DNA of 41,161 bases, from contig LGFL01000009.1 in NCBI GenBank assembly GCA_001508855.1, positions 1-41,161 on the forward strand, in the 5' to 3' direction. Position numbers and translations under genes: made by a program. The notes beneath the pieces were generated by a model. The model did not search any database. It saw only the letters and a program-made list of their open reading frames with translations, and was not told the origin of the DNA. Positions 1 to 8,078 of this stretch are shown in pieces (within the stretch, counting starts at the first letter, position 1; each line of letters begins with the position of its first letter). This DNA comes from Thermoanaerobacterales bacterium 50_218. GTDB taxonomy: Bacteria > Bacillota > DSM-12270 > Thermacetogeniales > Thermacetogeniaceae.

Positions 1-1
1 A

Positions 2-556
2 ATGATCGATGGTTCGCGGCTGCCTTTGCCAGAAAACATCGCCCTTACCAAGAAGGTGGTGGAAGTAGCCCACGCTGTTGGTGTCTCTGTTGAGGGAGAG
101 CTTGGCCGCATTACTGGGACCGAGGATGAAATCAAGGTCAGTGAGAAAGAATCCCTGTTCACCGATCCTGAAGAGGCTCGCCAGTTCGTCCGGGAGACCG
201 GTGTTGATGCTCTTGCAGTGGCCATTGGGACTGCGCATGGTCGCTACAAAGGGAAACCCGAACTCGATTTTCCCAGACTGGCCAGGATTAGAGAGGCTAC
301 TGGCGGGATCCCGATTGTGCTTCACGGCTCTTCCGGTGTTCCTAATGAGGATATCAGAAAAGCGATCGAACTGGGTGTCCGCAAGATCAACATTGACACC
401 AACATCAGGGAGGCTTTTGTTGCTGCCATGAGACGGGTCATGGAAAGCAACCCTGATGAAATTGATCCCCGCAAGATCCTTGGTCCAGCCCGGGAAGCGG
501 CTACAGAGGTCATCAGGGAGAAGATCCGTCTTTTCGGGTGTGCAGGAAAGGCTTAA
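2..556 (+). CDS. fba: Class II fructose-1,6-bisphosphate aldolase, 3' part (5' end outside window)
   Basis: Cleaves fructose-1,6-bisphosphate to dihydroxyacetone phosphate and glyceraldehyde-3-phosphate in glycolysis and gluconeogenesis, using a divalent metal. Only about the last 184 residues are present. The first visible codons (MIDGSRLPLPENI) match an internal stretch of the family, so the ATG at position 2 is not the true start and the gene begins upstream of the window. Family landmarks are VEGELGRITGTED, the metal/phosphate region IAIGTAHGRYKGKPELDF, HGSSGVP and the phosphate-binding KINIDTNIREAF. The gene ends with TAA at 554-556, about 30 bp before the next gene. It is the first of three carbon-metabolism genes in a row (aldolase, transaldolase-like, fructose bisphosphatase), probably one operon. 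Confidence 0.95.
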   Translation: MIDGSRLPLPENIALTKKVVEVAHAVGVSVEGELGRITGTEDEIKVSEKESLFTDPEEARQFVRETGVDALAVAIGTAHGRYKGKPELDFPRLARIREATGGIPIVLHGSSGVPNEDIRKAIELGVRKINIDTNIREAFVAAMRRVMESNPDEIDPRKILGPAREAATEVIREKIRLFGCAGKA

Positions 557-586
557 AAAATTGCAGTGAAAAGAGAGGTGTCGGAG

Positions 587-1243
587 TTGGAAATTTATCT
601 TGATACTGCCAATGTTGAAGAAATCAGGAAAGCTGCACAATGGGGCGTAGTTTCTGGTGTTACCACAAACCCCAGCCTTGTGGCCAGGGAGAAGCGTGAC
701 TATAGGGAAATCCTCGAGGAAATCTGTGCTCTTGTGGACGGTCCGATCAGTGCCGAGGTTCTCAGCCTCGATGCCGAGGGAATGGTCAAAGAGGCGCGAG
801 AGCTTGCCAAAATCCACCCCAATATTGTGATCAAGATCCCGATGCTTCCTGCGGGAACCGAGGCTGTGAAGAGATTAGCAGAGGAAGGGATTCGGTCCAA
901 CGTGACTCTTGTCTTCTCGGCTCCACAGGCACTTCTGGCTGCGCGTGCCGGAGCGGCATTTGTCAGCCCCTTTATTGGCCGCCTCGATGATATCGGCCAG
1001 GACGGAACTGCAGTTCTTGCAGATATAGTTCAGATTTTTCGCAACTATCAAGTTGAGACGAAGATCATTGCTGCCAGCATCCGTCACCCCTGGCATGTCT
1101 TAGAGGCTGCGCGTTTGGGGGCAGATATTGCTACAGTTCCCTTCGCTGTCTTGGAAAAAATGTACCAGCACCCTCTTACTGACCGGGGTATTGAACGCTT
1201 CCTTAATGACTGGAAGAATGCTTTTGAATACCAGAAGGTATGA
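587..1243 (+). CDS. Transaldolase / fructose-6-phosphate aldolase family protein
   Basis: Small (218-residue) class I aldolase of the TalC/FSA group, which transfers or cleaves a dihydroxyacetone unit in pentose-phosphate metabolism. The protein opens [15 protein letters not shown] and has GVTTNPSLV, the Schiff-base lysine region [10 protein letters not shown] and the ending [12 protein letters not shown], all typical of the short bacterial subfamily (about 214-220 residues). I chose the TTG at 587 because AGAGAGGTG lies about 9 bases upstream and it gives the usual N-terminus. A GTG at 566 or 578 would add residues not seen in the family. Sequence alone does not separate true transaldolase from fructose-6-phosphate aldolase. 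The stop overlaps an ATG at 1240 that may or may not start the next gene. Confidence 0.92.
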   Translation: MEIYLDTANVEEIRKAAQWGVVSGVTTNPSLVAREKRDYREILEEICALVDGPISAEVLSLDAEGMVKEARELAKIHPNIVIKIPMLPAGTEAVKRLAEEGIRSNVTLVFSAPQALLAARAGAAFVSPFIGRLDDIGQDGTAVLADIVQIFRNYQVETKIIAASIRHPWHVLEAARLGADIATVPFAVLEKMYQHPLTDRGIERFLNDWKNAFEYQKV

Positions 1244-1263
1244 GCTTATTGGGGGAGAGAAAC

Positions 1264-2232
1264 TTGGAGAGGGAACTGACCCTGGAATTCGTTCGGGTAA
1301 CCGAGGCTGCAGCTCTTGCTGCGGGTCGCTGGATGGGACGGGGAGATAAGGAAAAGGCTGATGAAGCTGCAGTCACAGCCATGCGCCGGATGTTCGACAC
1401 AGTCCAGATAAACGGTATTGTGGTTATTGGAGAAGGAGAAATGGATGAAGCTCCGATGCTCTACATAGGAGAGCGTGTGGGAACAGGAACCCCACCAGAA
1501 GTCGATATTGCTGTTGACCCTCTTGAAGGAACAAACATTGTTGCCAAGGGGTTGACTGGGGCGATTTCTGTGCTGGCAGCAGCACCACGAGGCTGTCTCC
1601 TTCATGCCCCGGATATGTATATGGAAAAAATCGCTGTTGGACCCCGTGCCGCTGGAAAGATCAGCATCGATGCTCCTGTGGAGGAAAATATTAAGTCTGT
1701 TGCTGATGCCCTCGGAAAGAAGCCGGAGGACCTCACCGTGGTTATTCTCGATAGACCACGCCACGAGACACTGATCCAGAGAGTGAGAAAGATGGGGGTG
1801 CGGATCCAGCTCATTCCTGACGGTGATGTTGCTCCTGCAGTAGCTGTGGGATTTGAGGAAAGTGGAGTAGATATGTTGTTAGGGATTGGAGGGGCGCCTG
1901 AAGGTGTGATTGCTGCGGCGGCATTGCGCTGCTTGGGGGGAGAAATGCAGGCACGTCTCTGGCCGGTTGATGACGAGGATGTTGAGCGCGCCCGAGAAAT
2001 GGGAATTGAGGACCTCGACAGGGTGTTAATGATGGATGATCTGGTGAAAACAGATGATGTTGTTTTTGCTGCTACTGGTATCACTGACAGTAGCCTGCTG
2101 CGTGGGGTTCACTATACTTCCTGGGGAGCACGAACGCACTCCGTGGTGATCCGGGGTCTTACAGGAACGGTTAGGTTTATTGAGGCATCCCACTTCTTTT
2201 CCCGGAAGCCTGAGTATGCCCGACCGTGTTAG
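1264..2232 (+). CDS. glpX: Class II fructose-1,6-bisphosphatase (GlpX)
   Basis: Hydrolyses fructose-1,6-bisphosphate to fructose-6-phosphate for gluconeogenesis, opposing the aldolase direction of the upstream genes. Motifs are EFVRVTEAAALAAGRWMGRG, the metal-binding VVIGEGEMDEAPML, VDPLEGTN, LDRPRHE and GIGGAPEGV. Two starts are possible. The ATG at 1240 overlaps the transaldolase stop but has AGAAGG only one base away. The TTG at 1264 has GGGGGAG about 6 bases upstream and yields MERELTLEFVRVTEAAA, close to the known Bacillus N-terminus and length (322 residues), so I prefer it. No terminator is obvious after it; a good promoter for rho begins directly behind the stop. Confidence 0.95.
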   Translation: MERELTLEFVRVTEAAALAAGRWMGRGDKEKADEAAVTAMRRMFDTVQINGIVVIGEGEMDEAPMLYIGERVGTGTPPEVDIAVDPLEGTNIVAKGLTGAISVLAAAPRGCLLHAPDMYMEKIAVGPRAAGKISIDAPVEENIKSVADALGKKPEDLTVVILDRPRHETLIQRVRKMGVRIQLIPDGDVAPAVAVGFEESGVDMLLGIGGAPEGVIAAAALRCLGGEMQARLWPVDDEDVERAREMGIEDLDRVLMMDDLVKTDDVVFAATGITDSSLLRGVHYTSWGARTHSVVIRGLTGTVRFIEASHFFSRKPEYARPC

Positions 2233-2233
2233 C

Positions 2234-2262
2234 TTGACTTGTGTCCCTGCCAGTGTTATTAT
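2234..2262 (+). promoter_or_regulatory. Promoter for rho
   Basis: TTGACT at 2234-2239 and TATTAT at 2257-2262 are separated by exactly 17 bp, a near-consensus vegetative (sigma-A) promoter. It starts two bases after glpX ends and would give a leader of about 165 nt before the rho start at 2433. Many rho genes are autoregulated through long leaders; I see no strong hairpin here, so attenuation by Rho itself is only a possibility. Confidence 0.65.
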
Positions 2263-2432
2263 TGGTAACGATGTTTTTCCTGCCTTTTTGCTTCCTGCTG
2301 GTGTGTGTAGGGCCACTCAAGGGAAGCTACTCAGCTTACGAGTTTTCCGCGAACATGCTTGCCTTTTTGTTCCATTGTTGCTAACGGTCAACCCCCGATG
2401 AAATACACAACTTTGATTAAGGGTGATTTGGC

Positions 2433-3683
2433 TTGAACATTGCAGAGCTAGAGCAAAAAACAATGGCGGAGCTTTTTAAAATTGCCAAGGAGTTGGAAAT
2501 CTCCGGCTATTCCCGTTTGCGCAAGAAGGAATTGATTTACGAGATCATGAAGGCTCAGACCGAAAAAGACGGTCTCCTTTTCGCCCAGGGTATTCTGGAG
2601 ATCCTTCCTGATGGTTATGGTTTTTTGCGTCCTTTTGGATATGTCCCTAGTCAGGAGGACATCTATGTTTCTCCTTCCCAAATCAGGCGTTTTGACCTCC
2701 GAACAGGAGATCTTGTTGCTGGACAGGTGCGTGCTCCCAAGGAAACAGAGCGGTTTTACGCTCTTTTGCGGGTGGAATCGGTCAATGGTTGTGCTCCTGA
2801 ACAGGCAGCAGAGCGGCTTCACTTCGATTCCCTGACCCCGGTGTTTCCTAATGAGCGGATCAACCTGGAAACTCAGAATGGAGATGTTTCCTGCAGGATT
2901 ATTGACCTGATCGCCCCTATTGGTAAAGGCCAGAGGGGTCTGATTGTTGCTCCTCCGAAGGCAGGAAAAACCTTTTTATTGAAAAAGATTGCCAATGCCA
3001 TTACCACCAATTACCCGGAAATTTATTTGATGGTGCTCCTGATTGATGAGCGTCCAGAAGAGGTAACTGATATGCAGCGTTCCGTCCAGGGAGAGGTGAT
3101 CAGCTCCACTTTTGACGAACCACCAGAAAATCATGTCAGAGTTTCGGAAATTGTTCTCGAGAGAGCGAAGCGCCTTGTTGAACATAAAAGGGATGTGGTG
3201 ATCCTCCTGGACAGCATCACCCGCCTTGCTCGTGCCTACAATCTCGTGGTTCCACCTTCAGGGCGCATCCTTTCTGGAGGTGTTGACCCTACAGCTCTTC
3301 ATAAACCGAAGCGTTTCTTCGGGGCTGCCAGGAATATTGAAGAAGGGGGAAGCCTGACCATCCTGGCGACAGCTCTTGTGGAGACAGGGAGCAGGATGGA
3401 TGAGGTGATTTTTGAGGAGTTCAAGGGGACAGGTAATATGGAACTTGTTCTGGACAGGAAACTTGCGGAAAAGCGCATTTTTCCGGCAATAGATGTAAAA
3501 CGCTCAGGGACGAGAAGAGAAGAACTCCTGCTGAGCAAAGAAGAACTGGAACTGGTTTGGAACTTTAGAAGGACCTTTGCGTCTTACGGGACTGCCGAGG
3601 TCATTGAAATGCTGATTGAAGCGATGGAAAAAACGAAGTCCAACAAGGACCTGTTGCGAGCCCTCCCCCAGCTTTTTGGATGA
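2433..3683 (+). CDS. rho: Transcription termination factor Rho
   Basis: Hexameric RNA-dependent ATPase that terminates transcription. The 416-residue protein has the usual order: N-terminal helical Rho-N domain (about 1-45, [20 protein letters not shown]), cold-shock-like RNA-binding domain (about 48-115, [11 protein letters not shown]), and a RecA-like ATPase with Walker A APPKAGKT (about 173-180), [16 protein letters not shown] and the Q/R-loop region [23 protein letters not shown] (written here only in outline). The start is TTG at 2433 after a weak GGGTGATTTGG. It has its own promoter upstream and a strong intrinsic terminator just downstream, so it is probably monocistronic. Confidence 0.97.
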   Translation: MNIAELEQKTMAELFKIAKELEISGYSRLRKKELIYEIMKAQTEKDGLLFAQGILEILPDGYGFLRPFGYVPSQEDIYVSPSQIRRFDLRTGDLVAGQVRAPKETERFYALLRVESVNGCAPEQAAERLHFDSLTPVFPNERINLETQNGDVSCRIIDLIAPIGKGQRGLIVAPPKAGKTFLLKKIANAITTNYPEIYLMVLLIDERPEEVTDMQRSVQGEVISSTFDEPPENHVRVSEIVLERAKRLVEHKRDVVILLDSITRLARAYNLVVPPSGRILSGGVDPTALHKPKRFFGAARNIEEGGSLTILATALVETGSRMDEVIFEEFKGTGNMELVLDRKLAEKRIFPAIDVKRSGTRREELLLSKEELELVWNFRRTFASYGTAEVIEMLIEAMEKTKSNKDLLRALPQLFG

Positions 3684-3712
3684 GTTTTTCTTGGCTTTTC
3701 CTTGTTTTGAGC

Positions 3713-3737
3713 GTCCCTCACTTGAGGGACTTTTTTT
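3713..3737 (+). terminator. Rho-independent terminator after rho
   Basis: GTCCCTC (3713-3719) pairs with GAGGGAC (3724-3730) around a 4-base loop and is followed directly by a run of seven T. Confidence 0.9.
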
Positions 3738-3819
3738 ATTGGCTGGGACTGAAGAGACTGTCCAGGATGAATAATTTTTGGTAAATGGGGTAAGAATTAA
3801 AGACGTGTTGGGGGGTGAG

Positions 3820-4668
3820 ATGATGAAAAAGCTTTGTGTAGTTCTCTTATGCTTCATGTTTGTTTTGTGTCCTGCTCCCGAGGTGAGGGGTTATTTTGCC
3901 GAGGACAGCTTTTCCCTGAACTGGATGAGCCCCCAACCTGTGCCAGAAAAGAAGTCAACTTCTCTCACCCAGTTGAAGTACCAGGTGCGTCGTGGGGATA
4001 CCATTTGGGGGATTGCCCGCAAATTTCACTTGGATGAACAGACGATCAGAAAGGCCAACGGTCTTGGGGAAAAAAGCATTATTTATCCGGGCCAGGTTTT
4101 AGTTTTGCCGTGCGGGAAGATGGCGACTCATCGCCTCGCCCCTGGAGAAACCTTATGGTCACTGGCGAGGCGCTACAATGTTGATGTCGTTCACCTGATG
4201 GTCTGGAATCAGATTAGTGACCCCACGAAACTGCGTGCAGGGGAGACCATTATCATTCCGGTAACAGGATCTCCTTCGGGAAGGTCATCGAGAAAAGAGG
4301 AAAATCTTTCCTGGCCCTTAAAAGGGATGATTACTTCGTTTTACGGGCCTCGCGGGAGTGAGTTTCATCACGGTATTGACATTGCCGCGAAGGTTGGAGA
4401 GAGGATTCGTGCCGCAGATTCTGGAGTTGTCGTTTTCATCGGAAGCTATCCTATTTACGGAAAAACGATCATCATCGACCATGGTGCAGGGACAAAAACC
4501 CTTTACGCTCATTTGCACGGGTTTGCTGTGCACAAGGGGGATTTTGTGAAAAGGGGTGAAGTGATCGGTTATGCCGGTAATTCAGGGAGGTCGACAGGCC
4601 CACACCTCCACTTCGAGGTGCGAAAAAACAACAGGGCTGTTGATCCCTTGCTTTATCTGAAAGGGTAA
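3820..4668 (+). CDS. Secreted LysM / M23 peptidoglycan endopeptidase
   Basis: Predicted cell-wall hydrolase exported to the surface. The 282-residue product begins MMKKLCVVLLCFMFVLC, a signal peptide. Two LysM repeats follow (YQVRRGDTIWGIARKF near 50-90; HRLAPGETLWSLARRY near 100-145). A C-terminal zinc metallopeptidase M23 domain carries the ligand motifs HHGIDIA, YAHLHG and GPHLHFEV. It probably cuts peptide crosslinks in peptidoglycan, as in cell separation or sporulation. The ATG pair at 3820/3823 follows GGGGGGTGAG; the upstream in-frame ATG at 3778 has no ribosome site and would place residues before the signal peptide. It is flanked by terminators on both sides, so it is a single-gene unit. 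Confidence 0.93.
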   Translation: MMKKLCVVLLCFMFVLCPAPEVRGYFAEDSFSLNWMSPQPVPEKKSTSLTQLKYQVRRGDTIWGIARKFHLDEQTIRKANGLGEKSIIYPGQVLVLPCGKMATHRLAPGETLWSLARRYNVDVVHLMVWNQISDPTKLRAGETIIIPVTGSPSGRSSRKEENLSWPLKGMITSFYGPRGSEFHHGIDIAAKVGERIRAADSGVVVFIGSYPIYGKTIIIDHGAGTKTLYAHLHGFAVHKGDFVKRGEVIGYAGNSGRSTGPHLHFEVRKNNRAVDPLLYLKG

Positions 4669-4711
4669 ACCGTTTTGGAAGCGCAGAACTTGTGTTGACT
4701 CTTGATAACAC

Positions 4712-4746
4712 TGCCTTGCTGCCTAGGTGGCGAGGCATTTATTTAT
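4712..4746 (+). terminator. Probable terminator after the M23 peptidase gene
   Basis: TGCCTTGC (4712-4719) pairs with GCGAGGCA (4730-4737), allowing one G-U pair, with a T-rich tail TTTATTTAT. Confidence 0.6.
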
Positions 4747-4754
4747 AGCGGAGA

Positions 4755-4771
4755 TATAACAAATCGTTATA
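4755..4771. promoter_or_regulatory. Dyad symmetry upstream of the yedE operon, possible operator
   Basis: TATAAC-AAATC-GTTATA is a perfect 6+6 bp inverted repeat with a 5-bp centre, in an AT-rich stretch about 90 bp before yedE. The size and symmetry suit a dimeric repressor site near a promoter, but I could not place a convincing -35/-10 pair around it. No regulator gene is adjacent. Confidence 0.35.
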
Positions 4772-4862
4772 ACTGATATGAAGGATTATAAAGAAATGTG
4801 GAGAATAAACTTTTAGCATTATTTAGATAGAGAAATACAAGCTGGAGAGGAGGGACTTATTT

Positions 4863-5918
4863 TTGAAAGGCTTTTCCCAAAAGTATTTCATGGTTGTTGC
4901 TGGTTTTCTTTTTGGGGTTCTGGCAGCTTTGATGAGCCTTCTTGGCAACCCACCTAATATGGGGGTTTGTATTGCCTGTTTTTACAGGGATATCACCGGT
5001 GCTCTTGGTCTTCACAGGGCCGCGGTCGTCCAGTACCTCCGTCCCGAAATCATGGGGATAGCAATCGGTGCGTTTATTTCCGCTTTTACTTTTGGGGAGT
5101 TTCGGGCCCGCGGTGGTTCATCACCACTCGTCCGCTTTTTGCTCGGGATGTTTTTTATGATCGGAGCGCTTGTTTTCCTTGGATGCCCTGTGAGAGCAGT
5201 GTTGCGACTCGCAGGTGGAGACCTCAATGCTCTTTCCGGGCTTGCTGGAGTGGTTGTTGGAGCCCTTCTTGGAATCGCTTTTTTAAGGAGGGGCTTCAAC
5301 CTGGGCAGGATGACTCCCACCCACCAGGCATCTGGGTACTTGATGCCCCTGATCATGTTCGGGCTCTTTATTCTCCTTATTGTCAGGCCGGAATTTATCT
5401 TCTATAGTGAGGAAGGCCCCGGGGCGATGCATGCTCCGATTGCTGTTTCCCTGGTCGTTGGTCTGGTCATCGGGTTTCTTGCCCAGAGGACGAGAATGTG
5501 CTTTGTGGGGGGTTGGAGAGACCTCTTTCTCGTCAGGGATACCTACCTTTTCAGTGGGATTGCTGCCTTCTTTGTGGGGGCCTTAATTGTTAATCTGGTT
5601 ACCGGGAAGGTTCATGTAGGTTTTGCCGGGCAGCCCATTGCTCAAACCAATCAGTTGTGGAACTTTTTAGGGATGGTCCTCGCAGGGTTATCGGCAACTC
5701 TTCTCGGTGGGTGCCCTTTGCGTCAGACTATTCTTGCTTCTGAAGGAGACATTGATGCTGGGGTTACCATCTTTGGGATGATTATGGGGGCTGCTGTTTC
5801 TCACAATTTCCTCCTGGCTTCGAGCCCCAAGGGTCCTGGTGTGTATGGACCCCTGGCTGTGGTCATTTGCCTCATTCTTGCCTGTGCTTTTGGCTATCTG
5901 ATGTCCGAGGGTTCTTGA
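4863..5918 (+). CDS. yedE: YedE/YeeE-family membrane transporter, selenium-linked type
   Basis: Integral membrane protein of 351 residues with about nine or ten hydrophobic segments. It shows an internal duplication in which each half carries conserved cysteines in G-rich turns: NMGVCIACFYRD (about 33-44), VFLGCPVRAV, RTRMCFVGGWRD and LLGGCPLRQT. These are hallmarks of the YeeE/YedE sulfur-compound transporter family. The GVCIACFYRDITGALGLH stretch resembles the subgroup linked to selenium metabolism that is usually found with YedF. The substrate (a selenium or reduced sulfur species) is inferred. It starts at TTG 4863 after GAGAGGAGGG and is first of a four-gene operon ending with a TusA-like protein. 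Confidence 0.85.
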   Translation: MKGFSQKYFMVVAGFLFGVLAALMSLLGNPPNMGVCIACFYRDITGALGLHRAAVVQYLRPEIMGIAIGAFISAFTFGEFRARGGSSPLVRFLLGMFFMIGALVFLGCPVRAVLRLAGGDLNALSGLAGVVVGALLGIAFLRRGFNLGRMTPTHQASGYLMPLIMFGLFILLIVRPEFIFYSEEGPGAMHAPIAVSLVVGLVIGFLAQRTRMCFVGGWRDLFLVRDTYLFSGIAAFFVGALIVNLVTGKVHVGFAGQPIAQTNQLWNFLGMVLAGLSATLLGGCPLRQTILASEGDIDAGVTIFGMIMGAAVSHNFLLASSPKGPGVYGPLAVVICLILACAFGYLMSEGS

Positions 5919-5938
5919 GGTTCCCTGGAGGTAGGATC

Positions 5939-6481
5939 ATGCGCTGGTTTCAAAAGAAAAGCGGTTCAGAAAAGGCGGGAAGAGGCCTAGTGACTTTTGC
6001 GGGGGTTGAAGATGCTCTCAAAGCGGAAAAAATCGTTCGAAGTGCCGGATATTCGTGCGCCTTGGTGGCCCCACCACCATCTTTGCGGAAGGGGTGTGAC
6101 CTTGCCCTTGAGTTCAACCTTGTGGAGCAGCCCGTAATCGAGAGGCTCCTCAACCCTGAGGTTCCTTATGTGGGAATCTATCCTCTAAAAGGGACAGCGG
6201 GGTTGCTGCAGATAGTGAAAGTAACCCACTTTCCTGGCCACACGATGGTCAAGGCAGGTAATATGAAGATCACTTTCGACAAATCATCGGGAGTTATTGT
6301 CAACACTTCTGGTGGTGGATGCCCGGACATTCCCTATCTCCATGCACGCCTTGTTGGATGCAAAATAACAGAGGCTCCCCGACCTCGCGATATCGGGTTC
6401 ACCCTTTGTGCCCTGATGCTTGACCGTGCTCTTGAGGAGTGTCTTTCTCTCTGGAAAGGAGGAGAGCCAGATTGCTGCTGA
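5939..6481 (+). CDS. Two-domain DUF3343 (putative Se/S carrier-like) protein
   Basis: A 180-residue cytoplasmic protein. Residues about 15-75 resemble DUF3343 (VTFAGVEDALKAEKIVRSAG, then a cysteine in RKGCDLALEF), a small domain repeatedly found beside YedE/YedF genes. The second half (about 78-170) is a separate conserved-looking domain with PGHTMVKAGNMKITFDK and a striking NTSGGGCPDIPYL loop (Cys128); I do not recognise its family. It ends in two cysteines (DCC). The start is ATG 5939 behind a GGAGG, 20 bp after yedE. Its last codons overlap the next gene, so the two are translationally coupled. A role in handling a thiol- or selenol-bound intermediate is inference from cysteines and neighbours. 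Confidence 0.75.
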   Translation: MRWFQKKSGSEKAGRGLVTFAGVEDALKAEKIVRSAGYSCALVAPPPSLRKGCDLALEFNLVEQPVIERLLNPEVPYVGIYPLKGTAGLLQIVKVTHFPGHTMVKAGNMKITFDKSSGVIVNTSGGGCPDIPYLHARLVGCKITEAPRPRDIGFTLCALMLDRALEECLSLWKGGEPDCC

Positions 6482-7374
6482 TCGCGGGAACAGTTCCCAC
6501 CGTGGAACTCCCTTTTGTCTCTGGAAAAGTAGAAATGCAGGGCAATAACCTTTTTGTTGAGGGATATTCTCTTCCCTGTGCCCAGGGGACAACAGCGATG
6601 GTCAGCGCTGCCCTCGCCGTAACCACCTACTTGAACCTCGAGCCGCCCTACGTCGTCCTTGCGGGTGACCTCGGCTCTGGGGAAGGGAGCAGACAGATTT
6701 ACTGCTACCTGATTGAACATATTGCTGAGCTTTCACCACGGGTTCTTGCCCTCCATTACATAATGCCAGATCTTGAACTGATGAAAAAGCTTGTTGCTAT
6801 GGTTGACAAGTGCCAAAAAAGGCCAATTCTGATAGCAGATGCCGGATCGATGTACACAGCTAAAGCTGTTGGGGTTGCCCCTCAATTCGACATCTTTACC
6901 CCTGATCCCAGTGAAATTGCTTTTCTTGCAGATCCGGAGGCTATCCATCCTGCCTACATCAACAAGCACCTTTTTGACGCTGACATTGACCGGGTGCCTG
7001 AACTGATCAAAAAGGCTTATGAAGTTGGCGGTGCCGCCAAAGTCCTTCTTGTCAAGGGTTCCATTGATTACATTGGTAGTGACGGAGAGATTATCGCTAC
7101 CGTTGATCAGCCTGATGTCCCGGAGCTTGAGTGTATTGGAGGGACAGGTGACACCATTACCGGAATGGTCGCTGCTTTGAGTTTTGCGGAGATCGACTTG
7201 GTGTCAGCAGCGCTCATCAGTGCTCGTGCCAACAGGCTTGCGGGGAAGATGGCCGGTGTTTCACCTGCAAGCAGGGTGGGAGAGTTGATCTCCCTATTGC
7301 CCCGGGTTTTCCGGGAGAATCTCTGTTCCTGGTGTGGAGTATGCTCAAAGGAGGGGTATCATGTTGGAGGTTGA
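6472..7374 (+). CDS. Ribokinase/carbohydrate-kinase-fold protein with C-terminal CxxCxxC
   Basis: A 300-residue protein with a ribokinase-like ATP-binding signature GGTGDTITGM (catalytic-type Asp about 227), FTPDPSEIAFL and LAGDLGSGEG, closest in style to the YjeF C-terminal (NAD(P)HX dehydratase-like) branch. The phosphoryl acceptor is unknown. The C-terminal tail adds CSWCGVC (Cys 285, 288, 291), unusual for this fold and suggestive of metal binding or thiol chemistry. I chose TTG 6472 because AAAGGAGG lies 9 bases upstream; the GTG at 6439 lacks a ribosome site. It overlaps the DUF3343 gene by 10 bases and the TusA-like gene by 14. I would not name it nnrD: the context argues for a role in the YedE/TusA pathway. 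Confidence 0.7.
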   Translation: MLLIAGTVPTVELPFVSGKVEMQGNNLFVEGYSLPCAQGTTAMVSAALAVTTYLNLEPPYVVLAGDLGSGEGSRQIYCYLIEHIAELSPRVLALHYIMPDLELMKKLVAMVDKCQKRPILIADAGSMYTAKAVGVAPQFDIFTPDPSEIAFLADPEAIHPAYINKHLFDADIDRVPELIKKAYEVGGAAKVLLVKGSIDYIGSDGEIIATVDQPDVPELECIGGTGDTITGMVAALSFAEIDLVSAALISARANRLAGKMAGVSPASRVGELISLLPRVFRENLCSWCGVCSKEGYHVGG

Positions 7375-7579
7375 TGTCAGGGGTCTTTCCTGTCCGATTC
7401 CTGTGGTCAAGACGAAAAAGGCCATTGAGGAAAATCCCGGCCAAACGATTGTCGTCCTCGTGGAATCTGAGGTTTCCAGAGAAAACGTCACCAGGCTCGC
7501 TCAGAGCAAGGGCTACAAAGTGAAAGCAGAGAAAACCGCTGGCGAATACAGGCTTTTGCTGGAACCCCCGGAGAAGTAG
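7361..7579 (+). CDS. TusA/SirA-family sulfur-carrier-like protein (YedF N-domain type)
   Basis: A 72-residue protein of the TusA fold. It starts MLEVDVRGLSCPIPVVKTKK, with the active-site cysteine in the CPxP motif, followed by the family's helix-strand pattern. TusA proteins carry sulfur as a persulfide between partners; in selenium-linked YedF proteins this domain is fused to a DsrE-like half, which is absent here. ATG 7361 is preceded by AAAGGAGGGG at an ideal distance, and the gene overlaps the end of the kinase-fold gene. It is last in the yedE operon and is followed by a terminator hairpin. Confidence 0.88.
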   Translation: MLEVDVRGLSCPIPVVKTKKAIEENPGQTIVVLVESEVSRENVTRLAQSKGYKVKAEKTAGEYRLLLEPPEK

Positions 7580-7656
7580 GATTCCGTTATAGGATGACCC
7601 TTTATTTTCATCCTCTGATGGTGTTGCTGGAAGTGACATGGGTGTTTGAATATAAC

Positions 7657-7685
7657 TGGCTCCTTTGGGAGCCATGTTTTATATT
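7657..7685 (+). terminator. Terminator of the yedE operon
   Basis: TGGCTCC (7657-7663) pairs with GGAGCCA (7668-7674) around a 4-base loop, then TGTTTTATATT. A second weak dyad AGGATGA/TCATCCT lies at 7591-7614 without a T tract. Confidence 0.7.
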
Positions 7686-7709
7686 GAAGAGGTATTTTTT
7701 CCACGGGGT

Positions 7710-7738
7710 TTGCGAAGGAAAAAAGTGTGTGTTATAAT
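7710..7738 (+). promoter_or_regulatory. Promoter for the rpmE-prfA operon
   Basis: TTGCGA (7710-7715), 17 bp spacer, perfect TATAAT (7733-7738). This predicts a leader of about 80 nt before rpmE. It directly follows the yedE operon terminator. Confidence 0.75.
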
Positions 7739-7824
7739 GATTTTCGTCAAAACGGGGAACTGAGCAAGAAGACAGATCTGGTAAAAAAATTTTTCTGCGG
7801 AGAAACCAAGAGAGGTGGTCGGTA

Positions 7825-8028
7825 GTGAAAGAAGGAATTCACCCCAAATATTATAAAAAAGCGGTGATTACCTGTGCCTGTGGGGCCAGGTACGAGGTGG
7901 GTTCTACAAAACCTGAGATGCGGGTCGAGGTCTGTGCCAAATGTCATCCTTTCTTTACGGGAACAAGGCAGACAGTGGTGGAAAGAGGCGGGCGTATCGA
8001 GAAGTTCAGGAAAAAGTACAACTTGTAA
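7825..8028 (+). CDS. rpmE: 50S ribosomal protein L31, zinc-binding type
   Basis: A 67-residue ribosomal protein of the large subunit, starting [20 protein letters not shown]. Cysteines at 17, 19, 37 and 40 (CxC and CAKC) mark it as the zinc-containing (C+) form; the HPFFTGTRQ segment is diagnostic of L31. It starts at GTG 7825 behind AGAGAGGTGG. As in Bacillus and many Clostridia, it sits upstream of prfA/prmC, here separated from them by a YqhQ-like gene. Confidence 0.97.
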   Translation: MKEGIHPKYYKKAVITCACGARYEVGSTKPEMRVEVCAKCHPFFTGTRQTVVERGGRIEKFRKKYNL

Positions 8029-8078
8029 AAGGGGTGGCTGGTGCTACTCTTTTTTCGTGCCCTCCAGGTGTTCAGAGC

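Noticed and set aside
2180-2401. 73-codon plus-strand frame between glpX and rho
   Set aside because: It begins inside glpX, has no ribosome site, and runs through the rho promoter and leader.
6476-6485. TGA after Cys-Cys in the DUF3343 gene as a selenocysteine codon
   Set aside because: The downstream frame shows no conserved protein sequence, no SECIS-like hairpin is apparent, and the next gene starts in an overlapping frame with a strong ribosome site.
6472-7374. Annotating the kinase-fold gene as NAD(P)HX dehydratase
   Set aside because: It lacks the YjeF epimerase half, sits in a Se/S-type operon and has a CxxCxxC tail; the fold match alone does not justify the function.
7591-7614. AGGATGA/TCATCCT dyad as the terminator of the yedE operon
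   Set aside because: No T tract follows; the stronger GC-rich hairpin at 7657-7685 fits better.
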